DNA from: Sipunculus nudus
Taxonomy: Eukaryota > Annelida > Sipuncula > Golfingiida > Sipunculidae
NCBI GenBank assembly: GCA_026874595.1
Contig: CM049308.1
Location: 18,970,001 to 19,034,000 of the forward strand
DNA: 64,000 nt
Direction: 5' to 3'
Part shown: positions 32,011 to 43,345 of the stretch, piece after piece
How the letters are laid out: every line of letters starts with the position of its first letter
How positions within the stretch are numbered: the stretch's first letter is position 1
Made by a program: the position numbers and the translations under genes
The notes under the pieces: generated by a model
Database searches by the model: none
Seen by the model: the letters and a program-made list of their open reading frames with translations, nothing else
Told to the model about the DNA's origin: nothing

Positions 32011-34035
32011 AGTTAGGTAAGTATTAAAAAATTGAAGCGTTCACCGCCACAAAAAAAATTAAATATAAAAAGAAGACGCTTTGTAAAAATAAACGTTTTA
32101 ATATCAACCTTAAAGTTAAGGGGGATTTATCTTTTGTCCCGCTCCTATAAAAAAGGGGGGGGGGGAGGGAGGCACATGTACCTTATCCAACAACCTCCCC
32201 ATGCATCCAGACCCCTCCACCACCAACGAGGAACATGGAATTCCTTTTATCATTATTTCTTAAATACGTTATATACAGATATTTCCATTGTAAGAAAGAT
32301 AAAGAGTTGTGTTGCAGTATGAATAAAAAAATGTATTTAATAATAAAAAAATGTGCATAATTCCCTTACTGAATTGTGACAGAATTCAAATTGTTAGGGT
32401 TCCTTGAATGCATTTCATTCAATACTATACCAGAAAAAATAGCATCCATATCAAATGTGAGACCTTTTAATATTTAGTTTTATCGAATGTCATTGATATG
32501 GAAGATATGATCTAATTTATATAAAGATTTAATATGCAACCTTCTTTTAAATGTGACAGATTCTTTTTCGAGATGCTGACAGTCCAAAGTCCTCATAACA
32601 TCTCTCATAAAAGACTTGCAGCCAAAAAGAATATTTGAGAGCGTTAATATGTTTATATTCTTTTAAATATACGTGAAATTTCAATATTCATATAGCGATA
32701 TATCGTCTTTGTAAGTTGTATAAGTATACTCTAGATATCTTAGTGCTCAATCAAATCTGTTTTAGTATTCTTAACGTTGGTAATAACATAAATATATATT
32801 TGGGCGGGAGTATCGTGTTCTCGTTCGACTCATCTTTAACAATGTATTTCCCTTGGGCGAACACTGAAATGAATTTATATTGTTAATTTATAACGTGTTT
32901 ATTTGCCCTCTCAGTTTCTTAGTATTACGACATGTACTCGGTTGCTAACACAGGAATGAGAAATACTTTTACGACACCGCCCAGTGCATGACTTCCTGTA
33001 GTATACCGACATCTTGACAACATGAATACACTCTAATGACGCATGTAGCTGACCACAACTATATACGTAAGAAAGTGATACACCTTTCTAAGGACTAGGG
33101 CGTGGGAATTATGGTAGGAACATGTATTTTAAACAGTATTTTAAATCTCTCTCTTTCACAGTGTATCTGTATATGAAAATATGAATGATGACATTTTTAA
33201 ATGTCGTTCACAACTTGGCAAATACATCTGACTGAATATATATAAACATTTGACAGCTGTTTTGTCTAACGGGTAAAATAAAATCAAGGGAATTATTCCA
33301 ACTATATATTTGTAAAAGCTTGTCTCTCTGCCTTGGTTCGTATTTACCACGAGCATGCGCAGTGCGTGTTATGATCATCTGCTGTGACACGAATCAAAAG
33401 TGGGGCGCCCGTTGAAAAAATTGCATGGATATTATTCTCTTAAAGTAAAATATTATCACACAATTTGACACAAAGATTATTAAGGATCAAAGGCCTCAGA
33501 TGTAAAACTATATAACAAAAACCAATATAAATATTTTGCAACCTTTTGTTTCTTCTTAATCTTTGAGCTTTGACATGTCCTCTGTCATGGGTCAGTAGCC
33601 TCACTTTGACAATTACATTTTTTTTCTAGAATATTTATGACCAGCAACAACCAATCAGCAGCTTCTAAATGTAGTTGTTTGAGCATGTGACCTGTGACCT
33701 TGGCCTTCATCAGATTGGTTGATATGTTGTAAAGAAATAAGCTGTTTTCTCATATACTGATTTTAATGAATAACTCAAATATGATACAAGGTATGGTTTT
33801 GGTTTCATTCTAGTTAATTAGGCCTATGCCTCATTCCTCCAAAGCAGCTTATTTTCTTGATGTGATCCACGAGTATAAGAAAAGGCTAACAAATTTCAAT
33901 TGGCGCCCCTATGTGGAACAGACTATAGCAATCCGGTTTTGTTATGCAAATCTAAGCCGATAAAAGGCAGAGGCCCCGACAAAAACCTTTTGCTACTTTG
34001 ATAGATAAGATAATATTTTAACTTTTATATAGTTT
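32011..34035. other. No gene seen
   Basis: Two kilobases of AT-rich sequence with an 11-base G run (32155-32165). A GCATGCGCAGTGCG NRF1-like string lies at about 33,353-33,366. No frame has recognisable motifs. Confidence 0.5.
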
Positions 34036-34260
34036 GACAGTGGCGGATCTGGAGCACCCCCCCCCCCCTTTTTTTTCAAACTTAAATCTAGGAAATAGAA
34101 AAATATATCTTTAATAATGAAAAACACAGCTGTATATAACTCTATATTGGCTTGTATAGTGTGTAGTCTTGCGGCACACCTGTTTACCTGTGACAGGGGT
34201 TTGAGTTACCGCCCTCCGCCCCCCCCCCCCCCTTCTAATTTTCAGTATCCGCTCCTGTTT
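34036..34260. mobile_element. hAT-type terminus with C-tract (CAGTGGCGGATC)
   Basis: CAGTGGCGGATC at 34038-34049 followed by a C run (34057-34068) is a terminus seen again in inverse orientation at 41,302-41,313. CAGTG fits the hAT YARNG end. A second C run (34219-34232) followed by a degenerate ATCCGCTCCTG (to 34256) may be the other end. Confidence 0.45.
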
Positions 34261-35015
34261 GAGATGTGGTTGAAAATGATCTTTTTTCGTCAATACAACG
34301 GACTTGAACCCTCATTTTGCTTATATGGGTGTTGCTAGCCCAGAGGGGAAGATCTGTGTTGCATTCATATACAGAACGAGTTGAAAACGCTACAATTTTA
34401 AGAAATAATTTCTTCCCATGCATGGCCTGCTTTTGCGTGTATGCTATAGGTAAATAATAGTTCTATAAATATATGTTCGCATTTTCCTGGGAGAAAGTTC
34501 TTTGGCTCGGTTGCGGAACTTAAATTGCTTCAGTGGGTCTCTTGGCTTGCTATATCATGATTTGTGAAAGGGCGTGCATGTAATCATGAAGGCCGATCAA
34601 ATCCATTGCTACAAATGTAAACAGTACATAAATAAAAATTGTATGCATGCCTTACCAACAAGAACACATATGCACCGGACATAACCAGGTTAAAAGCCAT
34701 TAGGCCTATAAGATTGATCGGATTCTCGATAACGACTTTCATCATCAGACAATTAATCTAAAAGTAGCGACAGATTGTTTATCCCCGTAGCGTAAAAGGG
34801 TCCTATGCCAGCCACCAAACTGGTTCAATTGTCTTGTTAATGATAAATGAAACAGAACGCTTGGGGGCCCGCTGAAGCAAGGTATCTGCGCAAGCCAGGG
34901 TAAAAAGGCCTTCCCCATTAAGCCCTCAGAGCGCTCAACCTAGGTCGGGGCAACCCGTGAAAAATCATATATAAGTGCGCAAATCGTAACATAAGAACCA
35001 GGAAGTTCTAACTGT
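34261..35015. other. No gene seen
   Basis: 34,890-34,960 (AAGGCCTTCCCCATTAAGCCCTCAGAGCGCTCA) resembles 6,700-6,740, so part is dispersed repeat. Confidence 0.4.
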
Positions 35016-35019
35016 ACAT

Positions 35020-35242
35020 GCTAACTGACCGAGATAGGTAATCTGTTGAAAGCGAAAGTAGCTTGTGTTATAAGACCTTAGTGCGGCCTTCGATACTGTT
35101 GCCCTTATACAATCCTGATGACTCGAGTTCAGGAGGAAGTCAGCTTGCAAGGAACTGCGCTTAGCTACATATGGTCCTATCTTACCGACCGCAAACAAGC
35201 AGCCTATATTAAGGGAACAACTCCATGTCCCTATCACTTTAC
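35020..35242 (+). mobile_element. LINE reverse transcriptase relic
   Basis: DLSAAFDTV (35074-35100) is the catalytic-motif-A region of non-LTR reverse transcriptases. After a frameshift it is followed by QGTALSYIWSYLTDRKQ (to about 35,199), the conserved region downstream. Stops and the frameshift show it is dead. It is cut at 35243 by the next element. Confidence 0.8.
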
Positions 35243-35597
35243 TAATGCTACGGTCACAATGTGAAACTGCCGCCTGCCGATTTTTAGACATCGGCGGATT
35301 CTTAAAGTTACATACCGCCGGCCGAGTGGTCATAAATAACTGCCAGTAAAAGGCCGCCTGACGGGCTCCGGGCGGCCCAAGGCAGTGTCTAAGTTCGAGG
35401 GGGTGTGTGACGTCATCAGGGTGTTGGCCGGTGGCAGTTAGGCGACAGGCCGGCAGCCGTCAGATTTTACCTGCCACCTCCCGGTGACCTGGCGGACACC
35501 GGCCATTTACACCTGCCACCGGCCAACGATCGGGCGTTCTAATTGCCACCGGCCGGCGCCCGCCCGATAATCTGACGGCGGCAGTCTGGTTCCCGGT

Positions 35598-35637
35598 TGG
35601 ATATATAAACCTAGATTGCTCTCGTATCACTACAAAG
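35598..35637 (+). promoter_or_regulatory. TATA promoter inside the TIR element
   Basis: GGATATATAAACC (about 35,599-35,611) is a strong TATA box. ATCACTAC about 28 bp downstream is a plausible initiator. The leader to the ATG at 35,708 contains four CATCAACCATTT/TATCAACCATTT-type repeats. Confidence 0.5.
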
Positions 35638-35707
35638 TGAACCATCAACCATTTATTATCAACCATTTTCCATCAACCATTATTATCAACCATTTCCTTC
35701 CAACAAG

Positions 35708-35754
35708 ATGCCCCCTAAAGGCAAGGGAAAGGACAAGGCGCCAGCCCCAAAGCG
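35708..35754 (+). other. Possible start exon carried by the TIR element
   Basis: The ATG at 35,708 opens MPPKGKGKDKAPAPKR and meets a donor-like CGA|GTATGT. The lysine/proline-rich start is protein-like. The following sequence of the same frame falls into the GC-rich repeat and is not convincing. I infer a first exon left from an autonomous parent element, or a captured host start exon. Confidence 0.35.
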
Positions 35755-36302
35755 AGTATGTTGTATGGTGGATGGCCTCGGATTTAAATTCAGGGGTCCG
35801 GGAGTCTGCAATCGGCAGATCGCCGTCCTGCCACCTACCAACACCGACAGCCGCCTCCCAGCTGCCTTTCAATCTCCGCCCTGCCGCCGGCAGATATTTT
35901 GAAATCGTACGGTGGCATGTCGGAAGCATAACGGCAGTAGGCCGGATGCTAGAGAGTGGCAGTTAGATCCTACCGATCGCCGGCCGAAGTTTGAAGGACC
36001 TCGAGCCCCACGACCGAATAAAAATCGCGCTGCTGCCCGCCTGCCGCTTGATAGCCACCGCGCGACTTCGAAATGCGCCCGGCCGGCGACCTGACGACTG
36101 GCATAATTGGAAAAAATCGGCCGGTGGCAGACAAAATTTTAACTTTTTCTAAAAATTTCAGCGGCGTCCTAGCGGCGTCTAAAATGCCGACTGCCGCCTG
36201 CCGATTGTGCCTGCCACCGAGCTGCCACCTGACGAATTTTAGTGAAAACTGGCAGTTACCAAGCCGGCAGGCGGCATTTAGTGATTTGTGACCGTAGCAT
36301 TA

Positions 36303-36730
36303 GGAAACCAATGCAACTCTCTACTTCAGGGGTGGTTGTCCGGGTTTTGGATGGAGTACAAGTCAGAACTTACCTCCCAACTGTTAACCATCTCAGTGTC
36401 TTTACTGCCTTTGTGACAGTGACGGTTATTGACGGTAAACCCACCTCGCTGTAGCTGGCATGTAACGGTATACTCAATTACAGTGACGGTGAGCGACAGC
36501 TCTCCAGTGTGCGCATTGTCTTCGTAACGGTGACGGTTCATGACGGTAAACCCTCTTCTCTTTAGCTGCATGTCATAAGACAGCGTCGACTGTCACGGTG
36601 ACGGATTACGACACCCCAGCCAGCATCCATATTCCCTTTGTGATGGTGACAGTTTGCCACGGTGTAAACATATTTTTATAGCTGGCATGGGATGGCATAC
36701 TATGTCACAGTGACTTGAGATTTGAGCCAA
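36303..36730. repeat. Degenerate tandem repeat of about 120 bp with GTGACGGT words
   Basis: GTGACAGTGACGGTTATTGACGG, GTAACGGTGACGGTTCATGACGG and GATGGTGACAGTTTGCCACGG recur at about 120-bp steps, each followed by TTTAGCTG / GTAGCTGGCATG. Non-coding. Confidence 0.6.
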
Positions 36731-37215
36731 TGTCTAAAGTCACATCACTGCTCCAGTTGGCACAGCATAATGCTACAGGTTAAGTAAACCTATTCCACGT
36801 GCGTTTGTTGTGTGATGGGAAAAAGGATTTCATCCAGATCCCAGACTTTGTCCTGGTTTGATTGGCTGGTACACATGTGACATCATGGACTGAGTTTTAA
36901 CAACAACTAAGATCTAGTAATGGATGTTGTATTTATTCTCTGCTGAAAATTTGGGACTGACAGAAACAGAAATACTATGCTTTCACTGAGATCAAGAATT
37001 TTTAGTCACAGGGATTTCCCAGTATGTGACGTCACTGCCGAGTTGACAGTGCTCATATATGTGCCAATAGTTTTTTAAGAAATCACACAACCTCATGTTT
37101 TTGTTGAAAAAATAGATAGAAAAAATGTTTTTCCTCCAGGAATTGGGCTTATTTTATGTAAAATCTATATTAATATTTTTTTCATAGGCAATTATGTTAT
37201 ATGATAATATAATGA
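36731..37215. other. No gene seen
   Basis: No coding or repeat signal recognised. Confidence 0.45.
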
Positions 37216-37420
37216 GATTTGGAATACGTTTGCTTGACCTACAGGATAATGCTGCAGGTAATGCTGTTGCATAAATTACACATCAAGCCTGTGTTATACC
37301 GCCTGCATTGGTTGCCAGACAGGCAACAAATCACATTCCAGTTGATGGTAACCATACGTAAGACCTTCCATGGTCACACAACACTAACCTTCCTGAGACA
37401 CCTTTTTGCACTGTTTCTGT
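37216..37420 (+). mobile_element. LINE ORF2 C-terminal relic, first part
   Basis: HIKPVLYRLHWLPDRQQITF followed by QLMVTIRKTFHG is the LHWLPxRQRIxFK motif region near the C-terminus of CR1-like non-LTR retrotransposon proteins. It ends at a junction with the repeat at 37,421. Confidence 0.75.
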
Positions 37421-37760
37421 AGCCATGATAACATGACACTCAGGCCTTCAAAAATGCAGTGATAGGGGCCTGCAAGTCATGATGCAATTAAGTGATAACA
37501 GAACACCGATTCTAAGGGTCGGATCAAAATATTTGCTGTGTGGTAGTATTTGACATCAGAATATTATATAGTGGTGTCATAATTGCTTAATAATGAAGAA
37601 AAAATGTTGTTACACAAAATCATCTTCATTAATTACTTCCTATCTTCTCTATTTCACTGATTTTACACGAAGCTGTCAAGCCGTCATAACAGACGCAGAG
37701 ACAAACTTTCCGAGTAAAACCTAACTACATGCTGCATGAATAAACATAAATCAACCGTGA
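37421..37760 (+). repeat. Dispersed repeat, pairs with 48,236-48,560
   Basis: Shared words are AGCCATGATAACATGACACTCAGG, GATAGGGGCCTG, GTCATGATGCAA, ATTTGCTGTGTGGTAGTATTTGACA and GAGACAAACTTTC. It appears inserted inside the LINE relic. No coding sequence. Confidence 0.65.
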
Positions 37761-37934
37761 ATGTATAATATTTATTATACTGCTACCTTAACATCTACAG
37801 TTAGTTAAAAAGTGACGTTTGTAGCTCATGATGCCGCTAACTGTTACTGTTTACCAACCTCGCAGCGCATTGCCCTTTTTTTTTAGGAAACTTGAGATCC
37901 AAACTTTGTCCAAAACAAATAAGATGACAGACTA

Positions 37935-38060
37935 ATACAAGTACTTAGTGCCAAACTATGGAATTAAATTTCACCTGACCGATCCCCGATGTCGCAAGCT
38001 ACATTTATGCAAGATCACCTTAAGACCCTTTTGTTTAAACATGCGTTTTGTTAATTTTAA
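37935..38060 (+). mobile_element. LINE ORF2 C-terminal relic, last part
   Basis: AKLWN, then after a stop SPMSQATFMQDHLKTLLFKH and AFC with a terminal TAA (38052-38054), is the PxLWNxLP...FKxxLKTxLFxxAF ending of LINE proteins. Together with 37216-37420 it forms one element split by the repeat. Confidence 0.7.
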
Positions 38061-38985
38061 AATTGGCCACCATTACATGAACTATGCGACATACGTATTT
38101 ATTTATTTTAGATGTAACTTCTGATTTTTTTTAATATGTTCATGCGCATAGAAATGCATGTACTTAAAGCTGCCCATTCACCTACCCTTTGAAAAAGAAT
38201 TTATGTGATTTCTAAAGATTCCTCTGTGTATATATTAATGATCTAAGGGTAATTTTGGTTGTGAAAATTCTTATAACGCCTCCTTCAAAGATGAATGAAT
38301 TTGTTTATAAACAACGTGTTTGTAAATACAGCAATGTTGACAAACTGAAAAACATGTAACCAAAGGTGGTAGGTTGCATATATGCGGAGGTAGATAGGTC
38401 ACTTGTTATAAAACGCCATTCGCAAAGCGCTGGCTTATTTGACTTGGCACCAGATGCCCTTGTTGATTTTTTTTTTATTTTGGCGGGCCCCCACATATTA
38501 CAAACACGTTTAATATAAACAAAACAGGCAGCTTGTGTGCGATGACAGATCACAGCCATTTAGGTTAAACTTCTTGAGGACACATGCATTGCCCGTTGAG
38601 CACAGGAAGTTAAAATTACATGCTGGCAGGTCATCTGTGGAAATTAAACACAAAAATAGGTCTCTGTGACCTAGATCCTCTGATGATGAAAACACAGGTT
38701 TCAGCACCTCTAAAGATAAGACTCTTAACAGTTATATATACGGAAAGGGCCAGGTTTCTCAGTTAATTCTGTTTTTATGGAGTTTTACTTCTATATATTA
38801 AATAATAACCTTTTTCATGTTTTAGCATTCTTCAAATCGTACAGCTGTTTGACACAAAGTTCCAGTCACATCAAGACATGAATTTTATCAAGAGACTGAA
38901 TAGAGAGGGCGCAAAGAACTAAGCATTTCAGTTGCTCATGAGTCTGACCTACAGCAAGGCATAAACACCAAGCATTAGCCAGAGG
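38061..38985. other. No gene seen
   Basis: Non-coding. A T-rich run lies at 38,466-38,480. Confidence 0.45.
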
Positions 38986-38989
38986 GAGT

Positions 38990-39965
38990 TCTTGTCCTGT
39001 ACCAATCATGTAGTCAAGTCAGCACCATCCGAGTCCGAGAACCAGTCCGAGGCCAGACCACTCGAGAACCAGTCCCAGTCCAGACCACTCGAGTACAAGT
39101 CCGAGCCCAGGCCACTCGAGTACAAGTCCGAGTCAAGGCAACTCGAGTACAAGTCCCAGTCCAGGCCACTCGAGTACAAGTCCCAGTCCAGGCCACTCGA
39201 GTACAAGTCCAAGTCCAGGCCACTCGAGTACAAGTCCCAGTCCAGGCCACTCGAGTACAAGTCCGAATCCAGGTCACTCGAGTACAAGTCAGAGTCCAGG
39301 CAACTCGAGTACAAGTCCGAGTCCAGGCCACTCGAGTACAAGTCCCCGTCCAGACCGCTCGAGTACAAGTCCGAGTCCAGGCCACTCGAGTACAAGTCCG
39401 AGTCCAGGCCACTCGAGTACAAGTCCGAGTCCAGACCACTCGAGTACAAGTCCCAGTCCAGGCCACTCGAGTACAAGTCCGAGTCCAGACCACTCGAGTA
39501 CAAGTCCCAGTCCAGACCACTCGAGTACAAGTCCACCTCCTTCGAGTCCGAGTCATTTGGAACCGGTGCCAAAGTCCGAGTCCGGGTTCAATACAAATAT
39601 CCTTATATTAAAAAAGCAATTTAAATGGAAATTTTAGATTATCATGTACAGTTTTAACTTAGTTCACACAAGCTTTTACTGCAATGGTTAATTACATTCT
39701 TAACTCGCGATGCTGAGCAAAGCATGGTATATGTAGTGTTATTATTTTGTAATATTCTGTTAGTAGTAAGCACATGTCTTCATATATATGACAGAGATTT
39801 TTTTCTATTGGACTCGAGATATTATACCGAGTCTATCTCGAGCCCGAGTCCATCTTACCTCTGATTCCGAGTATACAAGTCCGATTCCAGGAACCTCGAG
39901 TCCAAGTCTGAGTCGAAGCCCTTATAAAAGTGGATTCCAGACTCGAGACCTACAACACTGTCCTG
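38990..39965 (-). repeat. GACTCGG-type dispersed element, copy 2 (inverse)
   Basis: It has the same two-cluster architecture as the copies at 24.5 and 42.7 kb but in reverse orientation. One cluster (39,800-39,960) is ordinary. The other has expanded into the minisatellite at 39,040-39,545. Confidence 0.65.
39040..39545. repeat. 27-bp minisatellite, about 19 units
   Basis: The unit is close to CCACTCGAGTACAAGTCCGAGTCCAGG with few point differences. Because 27 is a multiple of three, several frames on both strands stay open (for example YKSESRPLE or DLYSSGLDS repeated). No start context, splice signal or flanking coding sequence supports a protein. Confidence 0.9.
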
Positions 39966-40540
39966 CACCATGTATGACAGTAACTTGTGTAGGGAATGCC
40001 AACTCGTGACATGACAACGTCAAGGGGAGTTCATACTTTACATGCTGCATGCTTACAGGAAAATTTCCTTGAAGCCCAAAATTAAGTCACTGTGACATTA
40101 TTTATGTGCCATGGTCTCCAGTAACATTTCTTCAGCTGAGGGTCATGACCCATGGGCCAGCTTTAGCATAGCTTTAGCTGATTCATTTCTGCGCTGAAAC
40201 TGTTAGGTATCTGTTCAATTTTTTTGTTCGTAGGTCACATACATCCGTCGAGGGAAACCTCGCCCACCGGATCCGCCCTAGTATCCGGACTCGGACCGAT
40301 ATTGAATTCATTCATACATGGGATCTTTCCTGATCAATGTCATACCGTCCACTTTGATTCATTGAAACTGGATGGGTAATTTTGCTTATTCCTATTCACA
40401 GACAAACATACACCTGTGGAAACATCCCTTTGGTGGAGGTAAAAGAATTTAGTTGGCTATATCCCCTTGAATAACTGAAAAATCAGATGTCATATACCAC
40501 AGAGTAGAAAATAATCTCACCGTATGTTAACTAGTCCAGT
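39966..40540. other. No gene; repeat end
   Basis: 40,130-40,165 (TTCAGCTGAGGGTCATGACCCATGGG) is the 3' end type of the AGCTCAGCTGA repeat family. Confidence 0.5.
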
Positions 40541-40935
40541 TCCAGCAGTGTTGGTAATATGAAGACGAACGTAAACGGTATTAAAACTATGGCCGCGTGA
40601 TATAATCGATACCACAGTAAATTGCGATACGGCGAATCGCATATTGCGTATTGCGATATCGTTACCATATATCGATATTTTGCAAAATGTGATTTAAACT
40701 ATATTTATTTTTGTAAATATAAGGTTTTTTTGCGACAAAATTAGACAAAAGAGGGGCGGGGGGGGGGGGTCCAACCTAGGAGGACCAATGACAAAGCCGA
40801 AAGAAGATAGCCAAGTCCGGAATGGGGGGGGGGATCCAGTTCGCTAAAATTAGTCTTGAACCCTTAAATTAGGGGGGAGGGATCCAGGCCGCTAAAATTG
40901 GTCTTGAACCCTTAAAAAAGATTGCGACGGCTAAA
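40541..40935. repeat. ATTGCGATA palindromic repeat and G-rich tracts
   Basis: GCGATACGGCGAATCGCATATTGCG...GCGATATCG (40,628-40,672) is a short inverted repeat region. G runs lie at 40,758-40,769 and 40,824-40,833. A CTAAAATTRGTCTTGAACCCTTAAA segment occurs twice (about 40,844 and 40,893). Confidence 0.5.
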
Positions 40936-41050
40936 AAAGGGGGTTCGAATCTCAGCTGAGGCGGTGAGATTTTTCACGGTCGGCCCCCACCCAGGGTGAA
41001 CTCTGCAGGCTTGATAGGAAGGCCGTGCCCAACGGCCGTGCCACTTACAA
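40936..41050 (+). mobile_element. tRNA-derived SINE, family 2, truncated copy
   Basis: It starts near the B box (GGGTTCGAATCTCAGCTGAGG). It continues with the same body as 31,741-31,830 (GAGATTTTTCACGGTCGG, GGAAGGCCGTGCCCAACGG). Confidence 0.7.
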
Positions 41051-42215
41051 ACCACTTATATATAAATAATTTGCAAGTGAAAAACACGGGGAAGATTGAG
41101 AAGAAACGTAAATATGGAATCGAAAGTCATAAAATTCATATTATGATTTTCCAACTGAAATGGTATTATGTCTAATGGTATATGACCATCATAAATGAAA
41201 ATCAAACAATTGACAGAAGAATACAACGCGTAAAAATGTTTATTCTCTGATAAAAATAATAATTGTGGAGGCCTATAAAGCCCCCCCCCCCCCCCCCCCC
41301 CGATCCGCCACTGACATTTTACATAATGAATGTACAACATAACATATAATGATTATGTAATAATATGTAACCAAAATAACATACTTATTTCCTGTTAATT
41401 GATATAATAAAGATATCCCGATACGCCAGCACATATCACAAAATATTCCATATATATAATAACAATATATTATTGCAGGCAATACCCAGCCCTAATTAAA
41501 CATATCCAAGAGAAAATAAAAACAAGCAAATTCGTGGAATTTATGTCCTCTGCTTCCGTCTCTTGTTGTCCTTCATGGAAGTGTACAAAGGATTAGCCTA
41601 CTTGAAAACCTGAAATAAACAACATTAGGCTGTTTTGTGTGGTTTTGTGTATTTTTTTTTAATGGGACCTATTCGCATACCAGGTATAGTAAATATAAAT
41701 AAAGTGTATATTCCTAAAGATATTATATGGTATATGTCAATATTTCGTCATACAAAAATAAGTTTTTTCTCCTGTACGTAAGTTGAAAAAAAGTTCGCAC
41801 CAGGCGTGATCAGTACGTGGCGCAAAACATAAACATAGTGTACACTAGTTCCACCGGGTGGCTGTTCAGCGCAACTTCACAAATTAAGATTTTTTTGAGT
41901 TTCCAGTCGGTGTTTATTTCGTGTTTCTTTTTAGTTTCTTCTCCTTGTTTTGGTAATTGACGCGCGTGTGTAAGATCAGACCTTTAATCACATGTACACA
42001 GTCTTGTTATGGTAAACAGACACACGTGGACTGTGTTTAACCCACACGCAGAACCAAAACAATGTTTTAAACAGGTAAACTTGAGATAATAAGCATATTT
42101 GCCCGGTAACTTTTGCTGGAAAACTTTTATATCCAGCCAAAATTAGCTAACAACGTCAGATGATACAAATATTATTTCCAATGAATATATATGAACCTTT
42201 ATATATAAGGAAACC

Positions 42216-42216
<1 letters not shown>
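41051..42216. other. No gene; C-tract hAT terminus
   Basis: A 21-base C run (41281-41301) is followed by GATCCGCCACTG (41302-41313), the inverse of the terminus at 34,038. 41,990-42,140 resembles 7,140-7,320. The rest is AT-rich. Confidence 0.5.

Positions 42217-42296
<80 letters not shown>
42217..42296. repeat. (TC)n(TA)n microsatellite
   Basis: TC repeats to about 42,268, then TA repeats to 42,295. Confidence 0.95.
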
Positions 42297-42299
<3 letters not shown>

Positions 42300-42735
42300 G
42301 TAGGGCTATAGACGTAGGCCTATAACAATATTTTGGTAAAACTCACTCATATATTTATATTCAAGTTTTATTATGCATAATTTTTGTTGTGTATATGTGG
42401 GTGTTTTATATTTGTTAGTCGATTATATTTGTATCCTTGTTTCAAGCTGATATTTTTTGTCGTATATGTTAATTGTTAGGTCTATATATGTATATTGTTT
42501 TTCATAACCATGCAGTAAAAAATAATTAACAAAAATAAACGCTGCATGCATGCATGGCTCCATAAATTGGTCCAAGAGGCTGTAAAACTTTAAATTTACA
42601 TTTGACGTGGAATCAAACCAGATAAAAAATGTTTGTTCCCTATTTTTTATAATAATAATAATTATTATTACTTATAATAATAATGATAATGATAATGTTA
42701 TTAATACATGTATGTTCCGAATGATATATACAAGC
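42297..42735. other. No gene seen
   Basis: AT-rich, with an AAT/ATT run at 42,648-42,700. Confidence 0.5.
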
Positions 42736-42739
42736 TATA

Positions 42740-43242
42740 CATGCGAGCTCCAATGATGGAGATCTCGAGTCGATTTTTAGTGGCTTTGATTCGGACTTGG
42801 ACTCGACGGTCCTGTGCTCGGTCAGAACTCGAGATATCAGGACGAGTCCATCTCAAGTGCAGTAGAAGGAAGGTTCTGTCACAGTATTATTAAGTCATTT
42901 ATATTAATGTGAAAAATATTAAAAAAGACTATTGGTCTATATACAAAATGTAGGCTGTCAAGCATTAGCTCTGCACCAGAAGCTAAATTTAGGCTTAATT
43001 AACCGTGCAAGTATAAGACATGTGTAAACAAACATAAATATGCTGATAGTAATTTCAAATTTTCATTCATAATTTCTTTTAATTACGGAAATTCTATCGG
43101 ACTCGGGTTCCATATAGGCCCCCTATGACTCGGACTCGAAGCAGGTGGACGTGCATGAACTCGAAACTCAAAGGACTTAGGCCCGAGTAGCCTGCACTCG
43201 GACTTGCACTCGGACTTGAATGGTGTGGACCCGACTACATAC
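42740..43242 (+). repeat. GACTCGG-type dispersed element, copy 3
   Basis: Two clusters of GACTCGGACTTG units (42,765-42,860 and 43,098-43,242) are separated by AT-rich spacer. Each has the same terminal words as copy 1 (GTGTGGACCCGACTACAT against GTTGTGGACTCGACTACAT). Confidence 0.7.
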
Positions 43243-43345
43243 TGTGGTTGCCTTTTTATTCGCGAGGGTTTTATTTTCGCGATATTCGCGAATGGGATAT
43301 AATCGCGAATATGAAACCCTCGGGAATAAGCTGCCCTTTTATCGA
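43243..43345. mobile_element. Small TCGCGA-rich inverted-repeat element
   Basis: ATACTGTGGTTGCC begins here. It is followed by ATTCGCGAGGGTTTTATTTTC and the near-complement GAAACCCTCGGGAAT, forming an imperfect stem. It pairs with 23,690-23,780. Confidence 0.5.

Larger units (their letters stand above)
35243..36302. mobile_element. 1,060-bp TIR element with internal promoter and start exon
   Basis: The ends are TAATGCTACGGTCACAAT (35243) and its complement TTGTGACCGTAGCATTA (ending 36302). The ends are a 17-bp perfect inverted repeat and are followed inward by matching GCCGCCTGCCG words. Between lie GC-rich GGCAGGCGGCAG / CTGCCACCGGCC repeats and a promoter-plus-exon core (35,598-35,756). 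It interrupts the LINE relic. The superfamily is unsettled because a clear target duplication is not separable from the TA/TTA ends. Confidence 0.7.

Noticed and set aside
35645-35966. Overlapping 94- to 116-codon frames
   Set aside because: They run through leader repeats and GC-rich repeats of the inverted-repeat element; only the short start exon has any support.
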